From Rana temporaria (Eukaryota; Chordata; Amphibia; Anura; Ranidae), in assembly GCF_905171775.1 (NCBI RefSeq), contig NC_053490.1:458700643-458764642 (forward strand): 64,000 bases of DNA. Direction: 5' to 3'. The translations under genes and the position numbers were made by a program. Below the pieces are notes generated by a model. That model did not search any database. It was not told where the DNA came from and worked only from the letters and a program-made list of their open reading frames with translations. This document shows positions 41,701 through 51,994 of the stretch, one piece after another (positions within the stretch are counted from its first letter, which is position 1; each line of letters starts with the position of its first letter).

Positions 41701-44700
41701 GGCCAGGTGACATGGCAAGTGGACAATCCACAAGTTGTGGCAGGTAACGTGGCCAGGTGACATGGCAGGTGACGTGGCCAGTGGACAATCCACAACTTGT
41801 GGCAGGTGACGTGGCCAGGTGACGTGGCCAGTGGACAATCCACAACTTGTGGCAGGTGACGTGGCCAGGTGACATGACAAGTGGACAATCCACAACTTGT
41901 GGCAGGTGTCGTGGTCAGGTGATGTGGCAAGTGGACAATCCACAACTTGTGGCAAGTGACGTGGCCAGTTGACGTGGCAGGTGATGTGGCCAGTGGACAA
42001 TCCACAACTTGTGGCAGGTAATGTGGCCAGTTGACGTGGCAGGTGACGTGGCCAGTGGACAATCCACAACTTGTGGCAGGTGACGTGGCCAGGTCATGTG
42101 GCAGGTGACGTGGCCAGGTCACGTGGCAGGTGACGTGGCCAGGTGACATGGCAAGTGGACAATCCACAACTTGTGGCAGGTGACGTGGCCAGTGGACAAT
42201 CCACAACTTGTGGCAGGTGGCGTGGCCAGGTGACATGGCAGATGACGTGGCAAGTGGACAATAGACAACTTGAGGCAGGTGACGTGGCAAGTGACATGGC
42301 CAGGTCACGTGGCCAGTGGACAATCCACAACTTGTGGCAGGTAACGTGGCCAGTTGACGTGGCAGGTGATGTGGCCAGTGGACAATCCACAACTTGTGGC
42401 AGGTGACATGGCCAGGTGACATGGCAAGTGGACAATCCACAACTTGTGGCAGGTGACGTGGCCAGTGGACAATCCACAACTTGTGGCAGGTGACGTGGCC
42501 AGGTGACATGGCAGATGACGTGGCAAGTGGACAATACACAACTTGAGGCAGGTGACATGGCAAGTGGACAATCCACAACTTGTGGCAGGTGACATGGCCA
42601 GCTGACGTGGCAGGTGACGTGGCCAGTTGACGTGGCAGGTGACGTGGCCAGTGGACAATCCACAACTTGTGGCCGGTGATGTGGCCAGGTGACGTAGCCA
42701 GGTGATGTGACGTGGCCAGTGGACAAACCACAACTTGTGGCAAGTGACGTGGCCAGGTGACATGGCAAGTGGACAATCCACAACTTGTGGCAGGTGACAT
42801 GGCCAGTGGACAATCCACAACTTGTGGCAGGTGGCGTGGCCAGGTGACATGGCAGATGACGTGGCAAGTGGACAATACACAACTTGAGGCAGGTGACGTG
42901 GCAAGTGGACAATCCACAACTTGTGGTAGGTGACGTGGCCAGGTGATGTGGCAGGTGACGTGACAATCCACAACTTGTGGCAGGTGACGTGGCCAGTTGA
43001 CGTGACAGGTGACGTGGCCAGTGGACAATCCACAACTTGTGGCAGGTGACGTGGCCAGGTGATTTGGCAAGTGGATAATCCACTTGTGGCAGGTGACATG
43101 ACAAGTGGACAATCCACAACTTGTGGCAGGTGTCGTGGTCAGGTCACGTGGCAAGTGGACAATCCACAACTTGTGTCAGGTGACGTGGCCAGTTGATGTG
43201 GCAGGTGACGTGGCCAGTGGACAATCCACAACTTGTGGCAGGTGACGTGGCCAGTGGACAATCCACAACTTGTGGCAGGTGGCGTGGCCAGGTGACATGG
43301 CAGATGACGTGGCAAGTGGACAATAGACAACTTGAGGCAGGTGACGTGGCAAGTGACATGGCCAGGTCACGTGGCCAGTGGACAATCCACAACTTGTGGC
43401 AGGTAACGTGGCCAGTTGACGTGGCAGGTGACGTGGCCAGTGGACAATCCACAACTTGTGGCAGGTGACGTGGCCAGGTGACGTGGCAAGTGGACAATCC
43501 ACAACTTGTGGCAAGTGACGTGGCCAGGTGACATGGCCAGTGGACAATCCACAACTTGTGGCAGGTGGCGTGGCCAGGTGACATGGCAGATGACGTGGCA
43601 AGTGGACAATCCACAACTTGTGGCCAGTTGACATGGCAGGTGACGTGGCCAGTGGACAATCCACAACTTGTGGCAGGTGACGTGGCCAGGTGACGTGGCA
43701 GGTGATGTGGCCAGGTGACGTGGCCAGGTGACATGGCAAGTGGACAATCCACAACTTGTGGCAGGTAACGTGGCCAGGTGACATGGCAGGTGACGTGGCC
43801 AGTGGACAATCCACAACTTGTGGCAGGTGACGTGGCCAGGTGACGTGGCCAGTGGACAATCCACAACTTGTGGCAGGTGACGTGGCCAGGTGACATGACA
43901 AGTGGACAATCCACAACTTGTGGCAGGTGTCGTGGTCAGGTGACGTGGCAAGTGGACAATCCACAACTTGTGGCAAGTGACGTGGCCAGTTGACGTGGCA
44001 GGTGACGTGGCCAGTGGCCAATCCACAACTTGTGGCAGGTAATGTGGCCAGTTGACGTGGCAGGTGACGTGGCCAGTGGACAATCCACAACTTGTGGCAG
44101 GTGACGTGGCCAGGTGACATGGCAAGTGGACAATCCACAACTTGTGGCAGGTGACATGGCCAGGTGACATGGCCAGTGGACAATCCACAACTTGTGGCAG
44201 GTGACATGGCCAGGTGATTTGGCAAGTGGATAATCCACTTGTGGCAGGTGACATGACAAGTGGACAATCCACAACTTGTGGCAGGTGTCGTGGTCAGGTG
44301 ACGTGGCAAGTGGACAATCCACAACTTGTGTCAGGTGACGTGGCCAGTTGACGTGGCAGGTGACGTGGCCAGTGGACAATCCATAACTTGTGGCAGGTGA
44401 CGTGGCAGGTGATATGGCCAGGTGACGTGGCAAGTGGACAATCCACAACTTGTGGCAGGTGACGTGGCCAGGTGACATGGCAGGTGACGTGGCCAGTGGA
44501 CAATCCACAACTTGTGGCAGGTGGCGTGGCCAGGTGACGTGGCAGATGACGTGGCAATTGGACAATTCACAACTTGAGGCAGGTGACGTGGCAAGTGACA
44601 CGCTAAATACACGTACACTGCTGCTCTCTCAGCTGCTCTGGTCTCACAAAATGGCTGAAATGGTTAAATAATACTGTTTTTTGAGCTTAGGGAGGGTCTT

Positions 44701-44849
44701 ATGATGTTTCTTAACCAAATGCTTATAAACGCAAACGCGGTAAAACGTTGCGAAATTTGCGGCAAAAACGGGCGTTTTAAACGCCGGTTTTTGCGTTTGA
44801 AAACTTGTGTTTAGATGAGTTTGCATTTGCTTCTCGTGTGCATGGGGCC
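38754..44849. mobile_element. 6.1-kb Harbinger-like element composed mostly of minisatellite
   Basis: Flanked by TAA (38751-38753 and 44850-44852) inside a satellite unit whose uninterrupted copies read attctaatggtggg, which proves insertion. Ends are GGCCCCATGCACACGAGA and TCTCGTGTGCATGGGGCC-like (ttctcgtgtgcatggggcc). Sub-terminal DNA carries aaacgcggtaaaacg/cgttttgccgcgatt palindromes of a normal MITE. The interior 39037-44600 is minisatellite. No transposase. Confidence 0.85.
39037..44600. repeat. 5.5-kb minisatellite with built-in hairpins
   Basis: Units of roughly 30-60 bp combine gtggacaatccacaacttgt, ggcaggtgacgtggcc and aggtgacatggcaa in varying order, with higher-order blocks (for example gacaatagacaacttgaggc recurs at about 39749, 40621, 41311, 42260, 43318). 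Each unit holds GTGGacaatCCAC and the palindrome CCACAAcTTGTGG. Long - strand open frames (up to 664 codons) are repeat artefacts. Confidence 0.95.
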
Positions 44850-45215
44850 TAATGGTGGGCATACCACACAATTTTTTGATTTCACATTGATCGATATGAA
44901 TGGAGGAATCTGATAGATTCTCCTTTTTCGTTCAGCCCATGGGCTAAACAAAAAAAAAATGCTACATGTATGTCCATTATTAGAAGTGGGTGGATGCAGG
45001 GCGGTATTCTAATGGTGGGCATACCACACAATTTTTCGATTTGACATTGATCGATATGAATGGAGGAATCTGTTAGGTTCTCTTTTTTCATTCAGCCCAT
45101 GGGCTTAACGAGAGAAAAAAAAAAAACGCTGCATGTATGTCCATCATTAGAAGTGGGTGGATGCAGGGCGGCATTCTAATGGTGGGCATACCACACAATT
45201 TTTCGATTTGACGTC

Positions 45216-45436
45216 GATCGAACTCAGAACTAGTGTCCCCACTGGGAAATTTTAGGGCAGGTCTTAAACAGGTCCTCAACACTCCTAAAAACCTGTACAA
45301 AAGAGCAGTATATGATCGATTTTTTTCTTCCAAAAGAGCTGGCATTTTTTAAGGCCAGTGTGCATATAAAAACATTGGAATTGTGATATCGTTTTCCTCC
45401 CCATCCCCCATCCTGCTGGAATCTATTGATTAAACC
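45216..45436. other. Unassigned DNA
   Basis: Short segment between the satellite and a hAT MITE. No gene seen. Confidence 0.4.
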
Positions 45437-45444
45437 CTCTATGC

Positions 45445-45581
45445 CAGTGATGGCGAACCTTGGCAGCTCAGAAGTTTTGGAACTTAATTTCCCATGATGC
45501 TCAACTACACTGTTGAGTGCATGAGAATCACGGGAAATGTAGATCCAAAACATCTGGGGTGCCAAGGAATCGCCATCACTG
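45445..45581. mobile_element. 137-bp hAT MITE with perfect 8-bp duplication
   Basis: Flanks ctctatgc at 45437-45444 and 45582-45589. Ends CAGTGATGGCGAACCTTGGC and GCCAAGGAATCGCCATCACTG are inverted. The interior is a foldback (tttcccatgatgctcaacta, agtgcatgagaatcacggga). Confidence 0.92.
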
Positions 45582-45599
45582 CTCTATGCAGTACTCTAA

Positions 45600-45870
45600 A
45601 GCCTCATACACACGATCAGACTTCCATCGGACAAATCCGTGGATTTTTGTCCGAAGGCCTTTGGCCGTGAACTTGTTCTGTATACTGACGGCAGAACTTT
45701 TTCAGCCAACATACATGAAACTACATTGTTTTTCTGCTCTTTAGCGCCACCCTTTGGGCAACTTCTGCTAATGTTGTCTGATGGTTAGCATTGGTTCTGA
45801 GCATGCGTGTTTGTACTTTGGATTTTAGTCAGACGGATTTGTGTACACACGATCGGATAATCCGATGGAA
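45600..45870. mobile_element. MITE of the catacacacgatcaga family
   Basis: agcctcatacacacgatcag at the left, gtgtacacacgatcggat at the right. Interior shared with 9582-10020 (gagcatgcgtgtttgtactt is the complement of the copy there). Confidence 0.65.
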
Positions 45871-46430
45871 CACATTTGTTGTCATGTTGGGTATTATATT
45901 GTGTACACTAAAATTGCATGGTTTCATTTCAAGCCTGCTTCACGTGAAGGCATTAAACCAGATAGCAACCTGGAGATTTCAAACCCATTTCCACCTGAAA
46001 GGAAGGAGGAGATCTTTAGGCTGAAGATGTATGCACAGATGGACAGAGCTTGTGATGCCTTCGTCCTCTTTTTTTTTGACCGAAGGCAAGATGAACTCCG
46101 AATTGCAGATGAGTTTGCTCCATGCATTAGAGAGATGCACACACACACACACAACCAAATTAGGAGCGAGTAGATCGCGCACACACAGATTATAGGATGA
46201 GGCCTACTACAAACATACATCCAACATTAGAAAAATGATGACTAGCATCCAGTAGGGTAGCTTAGTGTAGTTAGTATAGGTCCTGCCCTAGAAGAGTCTA
46301 CCTTGCCGTGGTGGGCGGGCTTCGAATCTCTTGGTCAAAAGTGTGTCAGCGAATGGGCGAGAGGATCACTAGATCTTCACTTCTGGCCAATTGATTTTAC
46401 TAAAAGACTCTTGGTTTAATCAGAGTATAT
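45871..46430. other. Unassigned DNA with a short unrecognised open stretch
   Basis: 45930-46140 could encode NPFPPERKEEIFRLKMYAQM and DELRIADEFAPCIREM on the + strand, with charged, non-repetitive composition. No splice sites or known family are apparent, so it may be an old pseudogene or exon fragment. (CA)n at 46138-46153. Confidence 0.3.
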
Positions 46431-46431
46431 A

Positions 46432-47001
46432 TACCGTATTTATCGGCGTATATCGCACACTTTTTTGCCCTGAAAATCAGGGCAAAATCGTGGGTGCGCA
46501 ATATACGCCGATACCCGCTTTCCCGCGCCGAGTTTTGAATACTGCGCCGACATATACCAAGCGCAGTACACTCGGGTATAGTCGGCCAGTCTCGGCTTCT
46601 TTCGCGGTCACGTCCTGGACGTACAGGACGTGAGCGCGACAGTTGTCGAGCCTGCCCGAGTGTACTGCGCTCGGTATATGCTGGCGCAGTATTCAAAACT
46701 CGGCACGGGAAACGAGCGGGGAGGACGCGAGGACGCCGGACCCGCCGAAGAGGACACCGGACCCGCCGCAGAAGGACACCGAAGCCGCAGAAGGACGCCA
46801 GAGCCGCAGAAGGACGCCGGACGCGCCGAAGAGGACACCCGAAGCCGCAGAAGGACGCCGGACCCGACGAGGCCGCCGATGGACACCGCGCAAGACACCA
46901 AAACTGTAAGTACAAAAATAACTTTTTTTCCACAGGATTGGGGGTCACTTTAGGGGTGCGCGGTATACGCGGGAGCGCGTTATACCGCGATAAATACGGT
47001 A
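46432..47001. mobile_element. MITE with TACCGTATTTATCG ends, copy 1
   Basis: Ends TACCGTATTTATCGGCGTAT and ataccgcgataaatacggta are inverted. GC-rich interior with gaagaggacaccggacccgc short tandem units and a conserved actgtaagtac. Copy 2 is at 62865-63434. Confidence 0.85.
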
Positions 47002-47280
47002 GTTGGAAAAGGAAAAAATGTGTGTAGGTCCATAATTATACTTTCATAAACACACAATAAAAAATTGGTATATTTACATTTGAATTGCTTCCTCTTTTAT
47101 TTAATCCTTTCATGAACGGGGGTCATTACCACTTGGATGCACAGGCCACATTTGCAAGGCTGGGAGGGGCTCTATGGCTACTTCTTCCACTTCTGGTGTG
47201 TAGGGATGTGTAATAGGTGTTTATGTATTAACATGTGTCCTAACCATGTATATATGTATGTACTGACAAGCCCCTTATGT
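47002..47280. other. Unassigned DNA
   Basis: AT-rich sequence with no recognisable gene. Confidence 0.4.
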
Positions 47281-47297
47281 GACGGTAGTGACAATTA

Positions 47298-47400
47298 AGG
47301 CCCCTTTCAGAAGTACGGATCCCGTCAGGATCTGTACCTTTCTTATCCGCTTGCTTAGCGGGGATCGCTCCATTGATCCCCGTTGAGCCGGCAGATGACA
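47298..47400. mobile_element. End fragment of a GGCCCCTTTCA-type MITE
   Basis: taaggcccctttcagaagta and the palindrome ttagcggggatcgctccattgatccccgtt-like hairpin (47358-47386) resemble Harbinger-like MITE ends. Right end not found. Confidence 0.4.
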
Positions 47401-48042
47401 GATTGTCCCAAATTTGTATACAAGCAAGTGGGTGGATCACGCCTGCCTTTTAGTTACACAAAGCCACAGGTTTCCATTGTGCACCATTACAACCTTCCAG
47501 CCTCCAGCGTCCTAACAACCAATGATGTCATCAGATTAAAAAAGATGGCGTTGAATACCTGCACAGCAGCCTTGTATTTTATCCCTCCCCTGCCCGCCTC
47601 TGTCAGCACTGGGGTCCCATTAGCTGAGAGATGGAGGAAAACTGAGGGAGAAGAGAAACATTGGAGTACTAGTCAGTAACAATGTGCAAAGGTGTATTTG
47701 ATTTGGAAAAATACATCACCTGTAACATTGGGTATCCCATGTGTGTGAATGTTGCTGTGTTGTATAAAACTATTGTCTTGGTTTTTCACATTTTAGAATG
47801 TGGTGCCCCGAGATTTTGCATAATTTTAAAAAAAATTGGAGGAACATTGGTCAGTAACAAGATCTGCAAATGTTGTTTGGAAATCAATGCAAAGTACCCA
47901 TATAAAATGAAACTTTTCCGGTATATGCAGCTTCGGCATGCAATTAGGGCTCAGTTTCCAGTCACCCTAGCCCCACACTCGGTTGAACGTCTCCTCACAG
48001 CCCACGACATAGACAGAACGCTATCCTCCATATACTTTAGAC

Positions 48043-49793
48043 CAGGGCCGTCTTACCGAGCGGGCACCACTGGGCACAGCCCGTGGGCCCCACGCTCACC
48101 TGGGGCCCAATCAGGGCCAGACATTTCAAGCAGAAATCCGCCGCTCTCTGGCATCGGCACTTTTTTTATGCAACGGGAGTTCAGCGGGAGCGTGCCAGCA
48201 GACAGCAGAGATTCGGAGAAGGTGGCCAGAGAGGGGGGGGAGTTGGATGTAAAAGCTCCCTGACCACTGAAGAGATGAGGGCTGCCTCCCCCCCCCCATC
48301 TCCTAGAACTTGGATGCCTCCAACTCCTCTCTGCTTCAGGAACCATGCGCCGCGCGGCTTGGGCCGGAGGACAGGCTGGCTGGGAACCCGGAAGAAAGAA
48401 CATGCGGAGCAACGAGCACCCCCAGATCTAGAGGGAGACTCGGCGGTGCCACACTGCTGGCCATCAGGTACCTGGCAATGCATCCTGTACATACATGCCA
48501 GCACACTGAGAGGGGGCAGGGTGAGCAGAGGAGGGACAGTGGGACACTACGCTATGTGGTCTGTCTCAGCCCTCTCTTGTGCCTCTCAGACCCCCCTCCT
48601 CTGCCTCTCAGACCCCCATTCTCTGCCTCTCAGAGCCCCATCCTCTGACTCTCAGAGACCCATCCTCTGACTCTCAGAGCCCCTCCTATGCCTCTAAGAC
48701 CCCCATCCTCTGCCTCTCAGACTCCCATCCTCTGCCTCTCAGACCGCCCTCCTCTGCCTCTCAGACCCCCATCCTCTGCCTCTCAGACCCCCTCCTATGC
48801 CTCTCAGACCCCCATCCTCTGCCTCTGAGACCCCCCTCCTCTGCCTCTCAGACCCCCCTCCTTTGCCTCTCAGACCCCCCTCCTCTGCCTCTCAGACCCC
48901 CCTCCTCTGCCTCTCAGACCCCCCTCCTCTGCCTCTCAGACCCCCTCCTCTGCCTCTCAGACCCCCCTCCTCTGCCTCTCAGACCCCCCTCCTCTGCCTC
49001 TCAGACCCCCCTCCTTTGCCTCTCAGATCCCCCTCCTTTGCCTCTCAGATCCCCCTCCTTTGCCTCTCAGATCCCCCTCCTCTGCCTCTTAGACCCCCCT
49101 CCTCTGCCTCTTAGACCCCTCTCCTCTGCCTCTCTGACTGCTCTCCTCTGCCTCTCTGACTGCTCTCCTCTGCCTCTCTGACCCCTCTCCTCTGCCTCTC
49201 AGACCCCCCTCCTCTGCCTCTCAGACCCCCCCCCCTCTGCCTCTCAGACCCCCCCATCTGCCTGTCAGATCCCCCTCCTTTGCCTCTCAGATTCCCCTCT
49301 CAGACCCCCCTCCTCTGCCTCTTAGACCCCCCTCCTCTGCCTCTCTGACCCCTCTCCTCTGCCTCTCTGACCCCTCTCCTCTGCCTCTCTGACCCCTCTC
49401 CTCTGCCTCTCATATCCCCCTCTCAGACCCCCCTCCTCTGCCTCTCAGACCCCCTCCTCTGCCTCTCAGACCCCTCTCCTCTGCCTCTCAGACCCCTCTC
49501 CTCTGCCTCTCAGACCCCTCTCCTCTGCCTCTCAGACCCCTCTCCTCTGCCTCTCAGACAGGGGATGGGTGGCAAGTGACACGCTGAATCTGGTGGCAGG
49601 GGACGGGTTCCAAATGATAGGCTGAATCTGAAGACAGGTGACAATGGCAATTGACATACTGAATCTGGTGACAGTGGCAAGTGACACATTGACACAAGTG
49701 ACACATTGTAAAGTAGGTGCGTAAATTGGGGCTTGTAGGGGCCCCATAGCATTACTTTGCCCAGGGGCCCATGATGCTATTAAGATGGCCCTG
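48043..49793. mobile_element. Non-autonomous hAT element with perfect 8-bp duplication
   Basis: Flanks ctttagac at 48035-48042 and 49794-49801. Ends CAGGGCCGTCTTA and TAAGATGGCCCTG. It interrupts the L1 copy F frame. The interior lacks a transposase and is largely a pyrimidine-rich minisatellite. Confidence 0.92.
48560..49556. repeat. ~22-bp pyrimidine-rich minisatellite inside the hAT element
   Basis: About 45 copies of cctctgcctctcagaccccc with length and base variants (gatcccc, ctgactg, ctctctgacc). One strand is almost purine-free, so triplex or slipped structures are possible. Confidence 0.95.
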
Positions 49794-50684
49794 CTTTAGA
49801 CTCACCTGCGATGGCAGCACTTGAGCTGATAGGGCTTTCAATGCCTGGCAGAGAGACATACCAAGCCTGATGGAGGAGGATTGGTCTGAGAGCCTTCAGC
49901 AGTATGTCCCCCTTATGATAGCTGCCAAAGATCGGTTGGTCCAGATCAAGTTCCTTCATAGGGTGTATTATACGCCACAGCGGCTGTCGGTCATCTACCG
50001 TTTGACTGACGATCGGTGTCCGCGCTGTAGAATGGCAGTAGGCAATTTTATCCATATGGTTTGGGACTGTTCCCAGTTACAGACGTTCTGGCGGGAGATG
50101 GTCGCTGACATTGGGTCAATTAGTGGGGTGCCCATCAGGCTCGATCCTCTGATCCTTCTCTTGGGTGTGACTGACAATTTGCCTACCGATACACATACAA
50201 AACTGTTTATTTTCTACTGTGCATATTACGCTAGGAAAACTATTCTGCTTAATTGGAAAGCACCTGAGCCACCCCGGATCTCTGCATGGAAAAAGCTGGT
50301 GAATGCCACACTCCCTTTATATAAGCTAACGCGTATATGGGTTGCAATTGTCCAAAAAAGTTTCAGAAAATATGGTCAAGATGGATAGAGGCCAGGTACC
50401 TCAACGGTCTAGATAGAAGATTTAGGTCATGGCACCAGCTCCTCTCCTTCCTCCCCCCGTACCTTTTTCCCTTCCCGTCTCCCTTCCTTCTCCCCCTCTC
50501 TTCCCCAGGGTATCAGTTGCTCCACGTTACAATTAGACCCCTCCCTCTAGGATGGGTAGATGAATAAATACTCCTGATATTTCTATGCATGCTTGCCCTA
50601 AGGCTAGATTTATTATTACTGATAGGAGATTTTCTATATCTGATGATGTTCCTTCTGGTCATATAACATACTAGTTGTTCTCTG

Positions 50685-51195
50685 TTAAAGGGACACTAAA
50701 GGCAAGATTTTTTTGGTTTAAAAATAACAAACATGTTATACTTACCTCCGCTGTGCAGTTTGTTTTGCACAGAGTGGCCGCGATCCGTGTCTTTTTATGG
50801 GTCCCTCGGCGACTGTCTCTGCTCCTCCTCGCAAAAGCTTTCCACGTTCATGCGAGCTCCCTCGCATGGTGGAAAGCTTTTGCGAGCGCGCTCCTGTGAT
50901 ACAGTGGCGGCCTTAGCCGCCGACTGTATCACTCGGCCCCGCCCCCTGGCGCGCCGCGTCATCCACTGTGATTGACAGCAGCGCCAGCCAATGGCTGCGC
51001 TGCTATCAATCCGCCCAGCCTAGCCAATCAACGGCCAGGCTGGGAACCGAACAGGATGACGAGAACGCACACGGGACTTTTGAGGGGTGAGGTAAGTAAA
51101 ACGGGGGGGGGGGGGCGGTGCTGTCAGATGTTTTTTTACTTTAATGCATAGAATGCATTAAGGTAAAAAAACGTTTACCTTTACAACCCCTTTAA
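50685..51195. mobile_element. TTAA-target MITE in the L1 copy F 3' UTR
   Basis: TTAAAGGGACACTAAAGGCA at the left; TTTACAACCCCTTTAA at the right; TTAA on both sides (50685-50688, 51192-51195). Interior palindrome agctttccaccatgcgaggg/catgcgagctccctcgcatg. Confidence 0.83.
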
Positions 51196-51298
51196 GTCTA
51201 CTCAATGTATTCTCAAACAGTGTCCTCAGCTATTCACATGTATAATGCTATTTTTTCTCTAATAAAGATTCCTTCTGTTAAAAAAACAAAAAAACAAA

Positions 51299-51990
51299 TG
51301 AAACCTTATGAAGGAGCCCTTTGTTGTGTGCATTATTTCCTGGTTTTATTTCTCTCATCTTCCAGTATCACAAACACTTCCAGAATGGATGTTTCTTAGT
51401 GATGTCGAAACATCCTTTTTGGATTGGGGTGTTCATTTTGTACATTTTTTCTTTTTTCTTTTATCGTTATTTGTGTACACTCGCTTTAAATTTTAGATTG
51501 ATCTGTTTTTGTTTTCTTTCTGTAAAACTATTCAGACCATTGAGGGATCATTTTTTGGCATCAGAATAGCATCCATAACAAAGCATCCATTTTTTGTTCA
51601 AACAGGTAAGATCCTTTGAAAAGCTTTTATTCCTGTCTGGGTCCCCATTGGGTAGGTTCCCCTCACTTCCTGTGGTGTTAGTAGGAAAGGAAGTGAGCAG
51701 AATCTCGCCAATAGCTACCCAGATAGCAATAAAACAGGATTTCTGTACTCACCATAAAATCCTTCATCAAGGGACACAGGATCAGTATAATCTGAGATTA
51801 CTGGGCTATGAGGCATTGAGTAACTGCATACAAAAACAGGTGTTGGTCAACCAGATATAATCCCTCACACTCCCATAATGATTCGATTAAAACAAAACAC
51901 AAAAAAACAGTAGTAGTAGATTATAAAAATAGAGGGGTCTGACCTTTGTGCATTCATTGCCTTCAAGAAACTGCACTTTGATAGGAAATG
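51299..51990. other. Unassigned DNA
   Basis: No conserved frame. A segment near 51650-51840 (caggaagtgaggggaacc complement, atcaagggacacaggatc) looks like a dispersed repeat without clear ends. Confidence 0.4.
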
Positions 51991-51994
51991 TTGA

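Larger units (their letters stand above)
37885..45215. repeat. ~165-175 bp satellite, split by a 6.1-kb element
   Basis: Units (cgctacatgtatgtccatca, gaagtgggtggatgcagggc, cattgatcgatatgaatgga, tcgttcagcccatgggct) repeat about five times at 37885-38750 and continue at 44853-45215 after the insertion at 38754-44849. A single dispersed copy occurs at 53735-53805. Confidence 0.92.
47880..51298 (+). mobile_element. L1-like fragment F with 3' UTR and poly(A), split by a hAT element and a TTAA MITE
   Basis: 47905-48042 encodes FRYMQLRHAIRAQF and TLSSIYFR. After the hAT insertion (48043-49793), 49794-50388 encodes MEEDWSESLQQYV, KFLHRVYYTPQRLSVIY, CPRC, GNFIHMVWDCSQLQTFW and AYYARKTILLNWKAP, ending at a natural stop. 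The 3' UTR contains the MITE 50685-51195 and ends with aataaag at 51261 and an A-rich tail. The second part is continuously open for 170 codons, so this is the youngest-looking L1 piece here. Confidence 0.87.

Noticed and set aside
24343..44600. CRISPR-like regular arrays
   Set aside because: Repeats are contiguous without unique spacers and the genome is eukaryotic.
39018..44618. Many minus-strand frames up to 664 codons with repeated HLPQVVDCPLATSP-like text
   Set aside because: Products of the minisatellite; several frames are open at once and no start, promoter or domain is present.
46260..46400. Possible small nuclear RNA
   Set aside because: Compared by eye with U1, U2, 7SK and Y RNA signatures; no match.
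48579..49181. Pro/Leu/Ser-rich 200-codon frame
   Set aside because: Translation of the pyrimidine-rich minisatellite inside a hAT element.
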